Positions 26,114 through 35,854 are shown, counted from the first letter of the stretch. The stretch is 64,000 nt of DNA from Clostridiales bacterium VE202-21 (GCA_000509105.1 BAIF02000089.1:41702-105701); one strand, 5' to 3'. Made by a program: numbers and translations. Notes: a model not told the origin generated them from the letters alone.

Positions 26114-27034
26114 ATGGAAATAAAAAAAGTGGCACTGATTGGGCTTGGAGCCATGGGGGTGTTTTTTGCGCCAAGGCTGGAGGAGCATCTGGGGAGAGAC
26201 AACTTTTGCGTAATCGCACAGGGGAAGCGGAAAGAGCGCCTCGAGAATCGGGGTGTCACGGTGAATGGTGTGAATTATCATTTTCCAATCTGCACTCCGG
26301 AAGAAGGCCGTGAGACGGATCTGGTTATCATGGCAGTGAAGGATATGGGGCTGCAGCAGGCCATAGAGGATATCAGAAATTTTGTGGGTGACAGGACACA
26401 GATACTCTGTGTTATGAATGGTGTGGAGAGTGAGGAAAAGGTGGCAGCCGCTTATGGATGGAATCATGTACTTTATTCTTATATGAGAATGTCCATTGTC
26501 ATGAAAAATGGCAGGGCTGACTTCGACCCTTATTGGGGCAAGGTGTATTTTGGTGAATCAGAAAATACTGTCCAAACAGAGCGGGTAAAGACGGTCAGCG
26601 AATTGATGGAACGCTGTGATATCCCATATAAAGTAGAAAAAGATATGATGTGGGGGCTTTGGTTTAAATATATGTGCAATGTCGGGGAAAACTTGACCTG
26701 TGCACTGCTGGGGATTCCCTTCGGTGCATTCCGCAGCAGCGAACCGGCCAATGAAATCCGCTGGGCGGCAATGAAGGAAGTTCAGGCGGTAGCGGCAGCA
26801 AAAGGAATCATTATAACGGAAGAGCAGATGAGAAAGCAGTACGATACGGTCTGCAGAATCCCATATAATAACAAGCCTTCTACGCTCCAGGATCTGGAAG
26901 CAGGACATAAAACGGAGATCGATATGTTTGCAGGGGGCATGGTACGAATGGGAAAAGAACTGGGAATTGAGACCCCGGTCTGCTGGATGCTGCTGCAGGG
27001 AATCAAAGTGCTGGAAGAGAAGAACTGCTTCTAA
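26114..27034 (+). CDS. Ketopantoate reductase family dehydrogenase (PanE/ApbA)
   Basis: 306 residues. N-terminal Rossmann motif GLGAMG (residues about 11-16), MNGVESEE loop, then the helical C-terminal domain with the family Lys in FKYMCNVGENL and the Glu in GHKTEIDMFAG. Members reduce 2-dehydropantoate to pantoate with NADPH for CoA synthesis, but many paralogues act on other 2-keto acids. Here no panB/panC adjoin; instead a FadR-type regulator and a KARI-like protein follow, so a catabolic or different keto-acid role is possible. AAGGAGG precedes the ATG. Confidence 0.82.
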   Translation: MEIKKVALIGLGAMGVFFAPRLEEHLGRDNFCVIAQGKRKERLENRGVTVNGVNYHFPICTPEEGRETDLVIMAVKDMGLQQAIEDIRNFVGDRTQILCVMNGVESEEKVAAAYGWNHVLYSYMRMSIVMKNGRADFDPYWGKVYFGESENTVQTERVKTVSELMERCDIPYKVEKDMMWGLWFKYMCNVGENLTCALLGIPFGAFRSSEPANEIRWAAMKEVQAVAAAKGIIITEEQMRKQYDTVCRIPYNNKPSTLQDLEAGHKTEIDMFAGGMVRMGKELGIETPVCWMLLQGIKVLEEKNCF

Positions 27035-27239
27035 AGTATAAAACGCACACAATAATTTTTTCATATTTCCTCCATTTACGTTTTAGAAAACATTACCATT
27101 CATCCCATAGTACACCCACGTTCTAAAGAATTCACCAATAAAGACTTAATATTTTCTGAATTTTTATCTCAATACCCAGGAATCAGTCTCACCTTTTACT
27201 GTGTTTCATCTAAATCATAAAGTCACAATTTAATAAGAT

Positions 27240-27269
27240 TTGACAGCAGGTGTGTGAAAAGGGTAAACT
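27240..27269 (+). promoter_or_regulatory. Promoter of the FadR-type regulator
   Basis: TTGACA, 18 bp, TAAACT, about 60 bp before the ATG. The rest of 27035-27239 is AT-rich with no gene seen. Confidence 0.65.
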
Positions 27270-27329
27270 AAAAACGGATTATAATGAAACAAAAGCAAAA
27301 TTGACATTGCTGGAGGAGGACTTAAAAGG

Positions 27330-28046
27330 ATGGAACAGAAAAAATCAGACTGGCTGACCCCGGTTCCCAAGCAGTCGCTATCAAAAATGGTGGTGGAAAA
27401 GATCAAAGAAGGCCTGATCAGCGGGGAGTTAAAGCCCGGTGATTTCCTGCCCTCGGAAGCAGAATTATCTGAGCGGTTCGGCGTGGGCAAATCCAGTATC
27501 CGCGAGGCGGTCAAAATGCTGGAGGCTCTGGGGGTTGTGGAGATCTGTAAAGGAAATGGGAGCCGTATCTGCAGCACAGTAGATGCTTCTGTTATGAATC
27601 CGCTAATTTTTCAAATGATCCTGATGAGTAAAGCGGAAAGCAAGGATGCATTGGTGGAATTCCGTAAGATGATCGAAATGTCCGCCAGCCTCCTGGCCAT
27701 TGACAATGCAGATGAGGAAGACATAGAGCGGCTGAAAGAGATTCACGAAAAGACGATGAATGATTTCAAAAAGGGCCGGGCGACAGTGGACAATGACATG
27801 GAATTCCACGCAGGGATTTACAAGAGCACACACAATCCCTTTGTGGCCAGTATCGGAAACAGTATCATGGAAATGTTCCAGCCGTCGCTTGTAATCTCGA
27901 ACCGGGATTATTCCAAAATCGTAACAGAAAACCATGATAAGATCCTGGAAGCGTTGATGCATAGGGATAAAGAGGCTATGGCGGTTGCGGTTGCCGATTC
28001 GCTGGACAAATGGAAAGAACTGTCTCTGGACGAGAATCCGGATTAG
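27330..28046 (+). CDS. GntR/FadR family transcriptional regulator
   Basis: 238 residues. Residues about 18-85 form the GntR winged helix (IKEGLISGELKPGDFLPSEA, LSERFGVGKSSIREAVKMLE), and the rest is an all-helical FCD domain with the metal/ligand residues Asp and His in NDMEFHAGIY and the later His in ENHDKI. FCD regulators commonly sense sugar acids, hydroxy acids or keto acids. It is followed by the KARI-like gene, whose leader carries a perfect 18 bp palindrome, its probable operator. GGAGGA precedes the start. Confidence 0.9.
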   Translation: MEQKKSDWLTPVPKQSLSKMVVEKIKEGLISGELKPGDFLPSEAELSERFGVGKSSIREAVKMLEALGVVEICKGNGSRICSTVDASVMNPLIFQMILMSKAESKDALVEFRKMIEMSASLLAIDNADEEDIERLKEIHEKTMNDFKKGRATVDNDMEFHAGIYKSTHNPFVASIGNSIMEMFQPSLVISNRDYSKIVTENHDKILEALMHRDKEAMAVAVADSLDKWKELSLDENPD

Positions 28047-28166
28047 AAGAGGGCGGGTATCAGAAATGGTACCTGCCTTCTTCGGTCATAAGGGGCCGGG
28101 GGTTGTGCAGTATTTATAAAAATAGATGATAAATATTGTTGAAATCCACAGAAATTAAAAATGCTG

Positions 28167-28228
28167 TTGACGGAGAGGGTTTCAGGTGGTACGCTAACAC
28201 TAGAGAACAGACATCAGATGTCTGATGT
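28167..28228 (+). promoter_or_regulatory. Promoter and FadR-type operator of the KARI-like gene
   Basis: TTGACG (28167-28172), 17 bp, a weak TACGCT, then the palindrome ACATCAGA-TG-TCTGATGT at 28211-28228, overlapping the expected start of transcription. A dyad with flanking symmetry of this size fits a GntR/FadR dimer. Confidence 0.7.
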
Positions 28229-28258
28229 CTAGAAGAAATGGTCAAAGGAGAGAAAATT

Positions 28259-29245
28259 ATGGCAAACATTTATTACGACAAAGATGCAGATCTGGGCATG
28301 GTGATCGACAAGACCATCGCAATCATTGGCTATGGAAACCAGGGACGGAGCCAGGCGCTCAATATGCGTGATTCCGGTATAAAGAATGTGATCGTTGGAA
28401 GCCGTCATGATGAGTCATATGACCAGGCTAATGAGGATGGATTTATGGTATATCCGATTGATGAGGCCGCGAAGCGGGCTGACATCATCTTCCTGCTGCT
28501 TCCGGATGAAGTGGCGCCGGAGATTTACGAAGAACAGATTGCACCGAATTTGGAAGCGGGCAATATCGTGAACTTTGCATCCGCATATAATATTACATTC
28601 CATCGGATCAAACCGGCGGCAGATCTGGACGTTGTCATGGCAGCTCCGAGAATGATTGGAAAAGGCGTGCGCGAACTGTATGAACAGGGGGAAGGCGCTC
28701 CGGCATTTGTGGGCGTTCATCAGGACGCATCCGGAAAGGCCCTGGAATATGGAAAAGCGCTGTGTAAAGCAATCGGAGCTACGAGAAAAGGCGCAATTGA
28801 AGTAACGTTTGATGACGAGACCTGTCTGGATCTAATGGCAGAGCAGGGAACCTGGCCGATTATTTACAATGTATTTATGGAGGCATTTAAACTCCAGGTA
28901 GAAATGGGGCATCCGGAGGAAGCAGTTCTGATGGAAATGTATCTATCCAAAGAGCCGGCGGTCATGATGGAAAAGGCAGCCGAAGTGGGATTCTTCCGTC
29001 AGCTTCCCTATCACTCTCATACCAGCCAGTATGGACAACTGACCGGATTCCAAAAAGTGGACACGACCGAGATCCGGAATTTCCTGAAGAAACAGTACGA
29101 GGGGATTAAAGGCGGCGCATTTGCAGAGGAGTGGGATAAGGAACAGCATGAGAATCACTTAAGTACGCTGAACAAACTGGAGGAAGAAGCATTTAATTGC
29201 GAATTTACAAAGGCAGAAGATCGGTTGAAGGAGCGTTTAAAATAA
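28259..29245 (+). CDS. Ketol-acid reductoisomerase-like protein with altered active site
   Basis: 328 residues from the ATG at 28259 (AAAGGAG upstream). It has the class I KARI layout: Rossmann motif GYGNQGRSQALNMRDSG (24-40), LLLPDE (79-84) and a knotted helical C-terminal domain. Metal-site Asp191 and Glu195 (LDLMAEQ) and Glu226 are kept. However, the catalytic His of the AHGFN motif is Ser108 (ASAYN), the Lys of APKGPGH is Arg131 with GPGH changed to MIGK, the second Glu of the FECLHE motif is Ser230, and NTAEYG is HTSQYG. It is probably not a working acetohydroxyacid isomeroreductase of valine synthesis. It is regulated with a FadR-type repressor and not linked to ilv genes. Confidence 0.8.
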   Translation: MANIYYDKDADLGMVIDKTIAIIGYGNQGRSQALNMRDSGIKNVIVGSRHDESYDQANEDGFMVYPIDEAAKRADIIFLLLPDEVAPEIYEEQIAPNLEAGNIVNFASAYNITFHRIKPAADLDVVMAAPRMIGKGVRELYEQGEGAPAFVGVHQDASGKALEYGKALCKAIGATRKGAIEVTFDDETCLDLMAEQGTWPIIYNVFMEAFKLQVEMGHPEEAVLMEMYLSKEPAVMMEKAAEVGFFRQLPYHSHTSQYGQLTGFQKVDTTEIRNFLKKQYEGIKGGAFAEEWDKEQHENHLSTLNKLEEEAFNCEFTKAEDRLKERLK

Positions 29246-29289
29246 ATTGGAGATTAGTTGACACGGGGGAGGTGAGACGCTAAAGGAAG

Positions 29290-29416
29290 GGATAGCCGCC
29301 AGTCCCCCAAGGGCGCACATGCAGTTCAAATCTGCGGACACAGACCTAAGAAATTCTAAGGCCTGTTCTAGTAGATTTGAACTGCATGTGCGCCCTTGGG
29401 AGGCTGGCGGCTATCC
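29290..29416. repeat. Long inverted repeat, 44 bp arms
   Basis: Arms 29290-29333 and 29373-29416 match at 42 of 44 positions around a 39 nt loop with a further small hairpin. It fills most of the 395 bp gap between the KARI-like gene and the GGDEF gene; no gene and no T-run are seen here. Confidence 0.85.
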
Positions 29417-29640
29417 TTTTAGTTGGAGAACCATTTGTTGATAAGGCTAAAGCTTGTCAACTTGGTTTCTTGACTGGGGATGAAAAGGGGAGGTTAATTT
29501 TGTCTGTATATGTAAATCCTGTAATTATGGTAGAGAAAAAATGCATCTCGTGTTAAAATATCATTATATCTTTTATAGTAGCGAGCGTGGGAAATGCCAT
29601 TGTGTATGTAAGTGGATTATGGCATGTGGAGGCATACTGA

Positions 29641-30831
29641 ATGAAGGCTGGCATATTTTTTAAGAAGCTGGATCCCATACTGACTCCGGATCAGAAAATG
29701 GGCTTCCGTGATTATTTTCCCCAAAAGGTGTATAAAACGGAACGGAATATTGCCATGATCGTAGCAGGCACTCAGCTCTGTATGCTGTTGGTTTCGGCAT
29801 GCAAGGCAGGAGGGCCTTTTGCTGATGCAGAATCAGCCCGGTATTTTTTTATGTATGCGATGCTCTTTCTTTCAACAGCAGGTATTCTTCCTATTCATGC
29901 ATGGTTAGTGAAGAAAAAGAAATATCGGGAGTATCTGTGGATCAGAAGGCTCTACGTGGTGATCTTATATGCCTGGGTTATTGGGATAACCCTTCTCGAT
30001 AAGAGAAATGGAATGGGGATTGTCATTTATTGCTATCTGGTTCCGACTTTGGCGGCAGTGATGCTTCAGCCGCCGCTGGAAAGCATTCTGATCTTCGGGG
30101 TTTCCTGGAGCGTGCTGACAGGAATGCTTGCATTTACTGCATTACCCAACTTTACGGCAGATCTGATTAATAGTTCGTTTGCGACGATCCTGGCATTGTT
30201 TATCTCGATACGGAGTTACCAGAGCATGGCGGTAGCATACCGTGACAGGGAGACAATTGCCCGGCAGTACAGGGAAATAGAAAAAGCAAATGTGATGTTG
30301 AACAAAATGGCCTGCACGGATCAGCTGACAGGGCTTTATAACCGCCGGTATTTGATAGAAAATGTGCGCGGGCTTTTTGAGGCCTATCACAAGAGCCGGA
30401 TGCATGCAGTAATTTTGATGCTGGATATCGACTATTTTAAACAGTATAATGATACTTACGGTCATCTAAATGGAGACGAATGCCTGAAACAGATGGCAGC
30501 TGTAATTAGGGCCTATTCCCAGGAAAACGGGATGATAGCAGTTCGGTATGGCGGGGAAGAATTTCTTGCCATTAAGTTCTCTGAGGCTCATGGGGACAGA
30601 GATTTTGCAGGAGAACTGCAGGAACGGATAGCAAAAGCCGGCCTGCCAAGAGCGGATGTCAAAACCGGCAGGGTGACTGTCAGCATTGGTGTATGGAAAG
30701 GCAGTCTTCAGGAACTGGACAGTTTCGAGGAGGCTCTGAAGTATGCGGATCGGGCATTGTATGACGCAAAAAAAGCAGGAAGGGACTGTATCTGTTATTA
30801 TCGTAGAAGCAGTATGCAGGTGAATTCATAA
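29641..30831 (+). CDS. Membrane diguanylate cyclase (GGDEF)
   Basis: 396 residues. About six membrane helices between residues 36 and 192, a short coiled linker (200-222), then a full GGDEF domain: TDQLTGLYNRRY, LDIDYFKQYND and the GGEEF signature at 304-308. It makes cyclic di-GMP from two GTP. No RxxD inhibitory site lies five residues before GGEEF, so product inhibition is probably lost. The sensor part has no recognised ligand domain. It stands alone and starts directly after a GGAGGCATACTGA segment. Confidence 0.92.
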   Translation: MKAGIFFKKLDPILTPDQKMGFRDYFPQKVYKTERNIAMIVAGTQLCMLLVSACKAGGPFADAESARYFFMYAMLFLSTAGILPIHAWLVKKKKYREYLWIRRLYVVILYAWVIGITLLDKRNGMGIVIYCYLVPTLAAVMLQPPLESILIFGVSWSVLTGMLAFTALPNFTADLINSSFATILALFISIRSYQSMAVAYRDRETIARQYREIEKANVMLNKMACTDQLTGLYNRRYLIENVRGLFEAYHKSRMHAVILMLDIDYFKQYNDTYGHLNGDECLKQMAAVIRAYSQENGMIAVRYGGEEFLAIKFSEAHGDRDFAGELQERIAKAGLPRADVKTGRVTVSIGVWKGSLQELDSFEEALKYADRALYDAKKAGRDCICYYRRSSMQVNS

Positions 30832-30885
30832 CAAATAGTAAAACGGAACTGCTGCAAACGGAAAGAATAGGAAAGGACTGAGATT

Positions 30886-31662
30886 ATGATCAATTATTCT
30901 GAAAATGAAGAGAAATTATATCACCTTCAGGTTGGCAAGGGAGATGTGGGAAGGTATGTGATTATGCCAGGTGATCCGAAACGCTGTGCCTTCATTGCAA
31001 AATATCTGGAGGAACCGGTACTGATTGCCGACAATAGAGAATACATCACCTATACAGGCACATTGGACGGCGTGAAGGTCAGTGTGACGTCCACCGGGAT
31101 CGGAGGGCCGTCTGCGGCGATTGCCGTAGAAGAACTGGTGATGGCCGGTGCAGATACATTTATCAGGATCGGAACCAGCGGGGGGATGGATATTGATGTA
31201 AAAAGCGGGGATCTTGTCATTGCTAACGGGGCAATCCGCATGGAAGGGACAAGTAAAGAATATGCACCCATAGAATTTCCGGCAGTGCCGGACTTTGGGG
31301 TAACGAATGCACTCGTAAGAGCGGCACAAAGACTGGAAAAAACTTACCATGTAGGCGTGGTGCAGTGCAAAGATTCATTTTACGGCCAGCATTCACCGGA
31401 GACAAAGCCTGTGGGATATGAACTTACAGCAAAATGGGATGCGTGGGTGAAACTGGGCTGCAAGGCTTCGGAGATGGAGTCTGCGGCAATATTTATAGCA
31501 GCCTCCTATCTGAGAGTGAGGGCGGGGTCGGTATTTCTCGTGATGGCAAATCAGGAAAGGGCAAAACAGGGACTGGAGAATCCGGTTGTTCATGATACAG
31601 ACGCGGCAATCCGTGTGGCGGTAGAGGCTGTGAGAGAATTGATAAAAGAAGATCAGGTTTAA
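30886..31662 (+). CDS. udp: Uridine phosphorylase
   Basis: 258 residues of the PNP/UDP family. It contains the phosphate-binding MPGDP near the N-terminus, [23 protein letters not shown], the [13 protein letters not shown] segment as in E. coli Udp, KDSFYGQH and the nucleoside-binding EMESAA. It splits uridine to uracil and ribose-1-phosphate. The next genes cdd and deoB complete a pyrimidine nucleoside salvage route: cytidine to uridine, to ribose-1-phosphate, to ribose-5-phosphate. AGGAAAGGA precedes the ATG. Confidence 0.92.
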   Translation: MINYSENEEKLYHLQVGKGDVGRYVIMPGDPKRCAFIAKYLEEPVLIADNREYITYTGTLDGVKVSVTSTGIGGPSAAIAVEELVMAGADTFIRIGTSGGMDIDVKSGDLVIANGAIRMEGTSKEYAPIEFPAVPDFGVTNALVRAAQRLEKTYHVGVVQCKDSFYGQHSPETKPVGYELTAKWDAWVKLGCKASEMESAAIFIAASYLRVRAGSVFLVMANQERAKQGLENPVVHDTDAAIRVAVEAVRELIKEDQV

Positions 31663-31744
31663 ATGGACTGTTATAAGCTTTAAGGAGATAGATGAGAATT
31701 TTCACATATCGAATCGGTTTAGATCATAAGGAGTGTGATAGGGA

Positions 31745-32158
31745 ATGGCGCCGGTGGAAAAATTGATTGGGCAGGCGATAGAAGCAATGGGGAACGCGTA
31801 TGCTCCCTATTCCGGATTTAAAGTGGGGGCAGCCCTTCTGACGGAAGACGGACGTATCTACCAGGGCTGTAATATTGAAAATGCAGCGTATTCCCCCAGC
31901 TGCTGTGCGGAGAGGACGGCATTTTTTAAGGCTGTAAGCGAGGGAGAAAAAAAGTTTGAGGCAATCTGTATTGTGGGAGGAATGGATGGAATCGTAACGG
32001 ATCTGACGGCTCCCTGCGGCGTATGCAGACAGGTAATGATGGAATTCTGCCGCCCGGACCAGTTTCAGATTATCCTGGCTTTGGATACGGAGCATTATGA
32101 AATCCATACCCTGGAAGAATTGCTTCCTGTGGGATTCGGTCCGGCAAATCTAGCATAA
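31745..32158 (+). CDS. cdd: Cytidine deaminase
   Basis: 137 residues, homotetrameric type. Zinc ligands are Cys in SCCAERTA (with the catalytic Glu) and the two Cys of [20 protein letters not shown] and GCNIENAAY bind the nucleoside. It deaminates cytidine and deoxycytidine to uridine forms, feeding the upstream uridine phosphorylase. AAGGAG lies about 10 bases before the ATG. It is separated by 82 bp from udp and 40 bp from deoB, consistent with one operon. Confidence 0.95.
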   Translation: MAPVEKLIGQAIEAMGNAYAPYSGFKVGAALLTEDGRIYQGCNIENAAYSPSCCAERTAFFKAVSEGEKKFEAICIVGGMDGIVTDLTAPCGVCRQVMMEFCRPDQFQIILALDTEHYEIHTLEELLPVGFGPANLA

Positions 32159-32198
32159 TATAGGAAAGAAGACATTATATACAGAAAAGAGGGATACG

Positions 32199-33380
32199 AT
32201 GAGCAAATATCAGAGAATTTTTGTGATTGTTGTGGATTCATTGGGGGTGGGCGCGGCCGATGATGCGGCAGAGTACCAGGATACGGGTGCCGACACGCTT
32301 GGACATATATCCGGGAGTGTGGAACAGTTCCATATCCCGAATCTTGGGAAGCTGGGGATCGGAAACCTGCATCCTCTTGCACAGGTTCCGCCTGTACAAC
32401 ATCCGCTGGCATATTATACAAAGCTGAATGAATGCAGCAGGGGAAAAGACACAATGACCGGCCACTGGGAAATTATGGGGCTAAGGACAGAAAAGCCGTT
32501 TATTACGTTTACAGAAACCGGGTTTCCAAAAGAACTGATCGAAGAACTGGAAAAACGTACCGGCCACAAAGTCATCGGAAACCGAAGTGAGAGCGGTACG
32601 GTGATTTTGGACGAACTTGGAGAAGAAGAGATTGCGACCGGCCATATGATCGTCTATACATCTGCAGACTCTGTGCTCCAGATCTGCGGCAATGAAGAAA
32701 CCTTTGACCTAAAGGAGCTGTACCGCTGCTGTGAGATAGCCAGGGAGCTGACCATGAGGGATGAATGGAAGGTCGGACGCGTGATAGCAAGACCTTATGT
32801 GGGGAAAAAGAAGGGAGAATTCAAAAGAACAAGCAACCGGCATGATTATGCAGTAAAGCCATTCGGGAAGACCGCGCTGGATGCGCTGAAAGAAAATGGC
32901 TTGGATGTTATATCAATCGGTAAAATCAACGACATTTTTGCAGGCCAGGGGATCACAAAGGCACTGAAATCCAAAAGCTCCGTACACGGAATGGAGCAGA
33001 CTATCGAAGTTGCGGAGCACGAAGACTTCAAGGGTTTGTGTTTCGTCAACCTTGTAGACTTTGACGCCTTATGGGGCCACCGAAGGGATCCCCTGGGGTA
33101 TGCCCAGGAACTGGAACGGTTCGATGAAAAACTGGGAATCCTGCTGGATAGGCTGAGAGAAGATGATCTTTTGATCATAACAGCCGATCATGGGAATGAC
33201 CCTACTTATACGGGTACAGACCATACAAGAGAAAAAGTACCGTTCCTGGCCTATTCCAAATCCATGGAAAGCGGAGGTGAACTGCCTGAGGCAGATACTT
33301 TTGCGGTAATTGGAGCGACAATCACAAAAAACTTTAATATACAAATGCCTTCAGGTACCATAGGGGAGGCTTTGTTGTAA
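32199..33380 (+). CDS. deoB: Phosphopentomutase
   Basis: 393 residues of the alkaline-phosphatase superfamily. Metal-binding Asp in [12 protein letters not shown] near the N-terminus, the Thr nucleophile in [10 protein letters not shown], and [19 protein letters not shown] near the C-terminus are all present, as is the cap-domain NRSESGT. It interconverts ribose-1-phosphate and ribose-5-phosphate, linking nucleoside salvage to the pentose phosphate pathway. It is the last gene of the udp-cdd-deoB cluster. No simple terminator follows; a very long inverted repeat begins 230 bp downstream. Confidence 0.97.
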   Translation: MSKYQRIFVIVVDSLGVGAADDAAEYQDTGADTLGHISGSVEQFHIPNLGKLGIGNLHPLAQVPPVQHPLAYYTKLNECSRGKDTMTGHWEIMGLRTEKPFITFTETGFPKELIEELEKRTGHKVIGNRSESGTVILDELGEEEIATGHMIVYTSADSVLQICGNEETFDLKELYRCCEIARELTMRDEWKVGRVIARPYVGKKKGEFKRTSNRHDYAVKPFGKTALDALKENGLDVISIGKINDIFAGQGITKALKSKSSVHGMEQTIEVAEHEDFKGLCFVNLVDFDALWGHRRDPLGYAQELERFDEKLGILLDRLREDDLLIITADHGNDPTYTGTDHTREKVPFLAYSKSMESGGELPEADTFAVIGATITKNFNIQMPSGTIGEALL

Positions 33381-33609
33381 GCGGAAGCGGTGGCTGGTAT
33401 GGGGACGCCCGGCTGATGGAGCTGGATATAGGAGACGCACAATTGCAGTAAATAGTTCATTTCTGAAGATTTTTTAAAAGTATTTGAACGAAGAAAATAA
33501 TGATACCGTACAGAGTACTGAACATTCACGCACAGTCGTAATACATCCGCTGTTCCCGTTAGGAGCAGCCCTATGGGCAATGAACTTACGTGCATATAGG
33601 ATGCACCTA

Positions 33610-33903
33610 GCTAAGTGTGAGGGAAGGATGGAGACCGCAGGGGATGGGGAGGCGATTTCTGAGTCCATAGAGAGCGCGGTTAGAACCCGTTGGAGAAAAA
33701 ACAGAAAATAGGGAGGGCAGAATTTGTTTTACTAAAACAAATTCTGTTGCCGCCGGCGGCGCGAATGCATCGGCATTCGGGCCAACTGCGGCAAGTACCC
33801 TCCCTATTTTCTGTTTTTTCTCCTACGGGTTCTCCGCAAACGGACAGGATCCAGAAATCGCCTCCCCATCCCCTGCGGTCTCCATCCTTCACTCACACTT
33901 AGC
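33610..33903. repeat. Giant nested inverted repeat, 52 bp outer arms
   Basis: Outer arms 33610-33661 and 33852-33903 match at 51 of 52 bases. Inner arms 33684-33717 and 33798-33831 match at 33 of 34. An apical AGAATTTGTTTTA/AAAACAAATTCT pair sits at 33719-33745. The whole could form a cruciform of about 294 bp. The gap 33381-33993 holds no gene; short ORFs there are by-products of the repeat. Confidence 0.9.
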
Positions 33904-33946
33904 GCCCCCTTCGCATCCCCCCCTTCCGCACAAGTTCACAATCTCC

Positions 33947-34018
33947 TTGACTTTTGGGGGAAGTGAAGGTATAATTGTTGTGTTGTACAACAGTTGTATA
34001 ACACAACAGTTGTACGAG
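33947..34018 (+). promoter_or_regulatory. Promoter and operators of marR-MATE
   Basis: TTGACT (33947-33952), 17 bp, TATAAT (33970-33975). Downstream, ACAACAGTTGTA occurs twice, preceded by GTTGTACAAC, forming overlapping dyads up to about 34018. This is the expected target of the MarR protein encoded next. Confidence 0.8.
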
Positions 34019-34044
34019 CAACAAAGGTAATTATGGGAGGAAGC

Positions 34045-34482
34045 ATGAAGAATTATTACGTCAGTATTATCAGGCGGTGTGAGTTGGCATATATTCGCAG
34101 TGAATTGGAAGAGTTTGGACTGAGCCCGCTGGAAGGGCGCCTGATACGGCTTTTAAAGGATAAGTTCTGCAGCCAGGAACAATTGGCTGAGGATCTTGAC
34201 ATTGATAAAAGCAGAATTGCCCGCACAATGTTTCTTCTGGAAGAAAAAGGGCTGGTACATCGGGTGGTTAATGAAAAGAACAGACGTCAGAAGATTGTTT
34301 CGCTGACTGAAAATGGACTGAAGGTTTATGATGCTATCTGTGATATTTATGAAGCCTGGGATGATATCTGTTACAGGGGATTCACGGAGGAAGAACGGAA
34401 GATAAATCAGGAATTTGTTAAGCGTATCTCCCAAAATGTAGTGGGATACAAAAAGGAGAATGGGGGAAAGAATCATGGTTAA
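34045..34482 (+). CDS. MarR family transcriptional regulator
   Basis: 145 residues from the ATG at 34045 (GGGAGG upstream); an open frame extends further upstream through the operator but has no initiation signal. Winged helix: LSPLEGRLIRLLKDKFCSQE, LAEDLDIDKSRIARTMFLLEE, KGLVHRVVNEKNRRQKIVSLTENG (wing with the DxR-like KNRRQ). It probably represses its own promoter and the MATE gene, whose start overlaps its end, and releases in response to a drug or toxic ligand. Confidence 0.9.
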   Translation: MKNYYVSIIRRCELAYIRSELEEFGLSPLEGRLIRLLKDKFCSQEQLAEDLDIDKSRIARTMFLLEEKGLVHRVVNEKNRRQKIVSLTENGLKVYDAICDIYEAWDDICYRGFTEEERKINQEFVKRISQNVVGYKKENGGKNHG

Positions 34483-35833
34483 GAATCTTACAAACGGCAA
34501 GCCGCTGAAGCTGCTGTTTTTCTTTGCGCTGCCTATGGTGCTGGGGAATCTGTTCCAGCAGCTATATAATATGGTGGACTCTATGGTGGTGGGAAAGTTC
34601 GTTGGCGAGGATGCGCTGGCGGCAGTTGGGTCGTCCTTTCCCGTCGTGTTTCTTTCCATTGCAGTTGCGGCAGGGCTTTCTATGGGGTGCACGGTTGTGA
34701 TCTCACAGTTATTCGGAGCCGCGCAGATTAAAGAGATGAAGACAACGATCTATACGGCTTTGATTACGCTGGGTGTGGTTGGGCTGTTTATCATGGCGCT
34801 GGGAGAGATTTTTTCCTCTCCTCTGCTTGGGCTTTTGGGGACGAACAAGGAAATTTTTGCGGATTCACTTACATACCTGCGGATTTATTTTGGGGGCGCT
34901 ATTTTCCTGTTTTTGTATAATTCTCTGAATGGTATTTATAACGCACTGGGGGACAGCCAGACGCCTCTTAAGTTTTTGATTGTTTCGGCGCTGACCAATA
35001 TCGTATTGGATCTGCTTTTTGTTATCCGTTTTCATATGGGAGTGGCGGGAGTGGCGTGGGCCACACTGATTGCCCAGGGGATGTGCGCAGTGTTTTCATT
35101 TTACGTTTTGATGCGCAGGATGAGGAAGATGGAAAATGAACCCGAATTTATAGGAGAGAAGCCGGGGCTGTTTGAGATGTCTGCGGTGAAAAGGATCGCA
35201 AAAGTAGGAGTGCCTTCTATGATTCAGCAGTCCATTGTATCTGTCAGCATGATGTTTATGCAGGGTCTTGTAAACTCTTATGGAAAAGTGTTTGTTGCAG
35301 GATATACAGCGGCTACTAAGATCGATACTCTGGCCATGATGCCCAATATGAACTTTTCCAATGCAATGTCGAGCTATACGGCGCAGAATATTGGAGCAGG
35401 CAAGGAAAAACGGGTGACACAGGGGTATAAGGCGTGTCTGCTGATGGTTCTGATTTTTTCAATCATAATCACCAGCGTTATCTTTTTGTTTGGACCGCAT
35501 CTTCTGGGGCTTTTTTTGAATGCCGGCTCTGCAGGTACTGCTATGGGATACGGGCTGAAATATATGAAGACAGTTTCTGTATTTTATGTGCTGATGGGCT
35601 TTATGTTTGTGGGAAATGGTCTGCTTCGGGGGGCTGGGGATATGGGGGCATTTATGCTGAGTTCCATATCAAATCTGGTTACAAGAGTGGTGATTGCTTA
35701 CCTGCTGGCTTATTTTATCGGGTCAAGTGCCATCTGGTGGTCAATACCTATCGGATGGGGAATCGGATCGATCTTTTCATTCCTGCGGATTAGAAGTGGG
35801 AAATGGAAGGCAAGGAAACTTTTAGAGAATTAA
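34475..35833 (+). CDS. MATE family multidrug efflux transporter
   Basis: 452 residues from the ATG at 34475; another in-frame ATG 15 bases upstream is very close to its Shine-Dalgarno. Twelve membrane segments in two halves with the MATE signatures ALPMVLGNLFQQLYNMVDSMVVGKFVG and VGVPSMIQQS. Such pumps export cationic drugs or metabolites in exchange for Na+ or H+. It overlaps the marR gene by 8 bases, indicating coupled expression under MarR control. The chain is complete, unlike the second MATE gene at 46038. Confidence 0.92.
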   Translation: MVKNLTNGKPLKLLFFFALPMVLGNLFQQLYNMVDSMVVGKFVGEDALAAVGSSFPVVFLSIAVAAGLSMGCTVVISQLFGAAQIKEMKTTIYTALITLGVVGLFIMALGEIFSSPLLGLLGTNKEIFADSLTYLRIYFGGAIFLFLYNSLNGIYNALGDSQTPLKFLIVSALTNIVLDLLFVIRFHMGVAGVAWATLIAQGMCAVFSFYVLMRRMRKMENEPEFIGEKPGLFEMSAVKRIAKVGVPSMIQQSIVSVSMMFMQGLVNSYGKVFVAGYTAATKIDTLAMMPNMNFSNAMSSYTAQNIGAGKEKRVTQGYKACLLMVLIFSIIITSVIFLFGPHLLGLFLNAGSAGTAMGYGLKYMKTVSVFYVLMGFMFVGNGLLRGAGDMGAFMLSSISNLVTRVVIAYLLAYFIGSSAIWWSIPIGWGIGSIFSFLRIRSGKWKARKLLEN

Positions 35834-35854
35834 TTCGTGGGGACACTACGAAAC

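Noticed and set aside
28259..29245. Calling the KARI-like gene ilvC
   Set aside because: Key catalytic residues differ and there are no ilv genes nearby; the symbol would assert an activity the sequence does not support.
29641..30831. GGDEF protein as part of a defence system (CBASS-like)
   Set aside because: It has a standard GGDEF domain with membrane helices and no effector gene beside it; a plain c-di-GMP cyclase is simpler.
33484..33902. Short ORFs on both strands between deoB and marR
   Set aside because: They mirror each other because they lie in the arms of a perfect inverted repeat; no coding signals.
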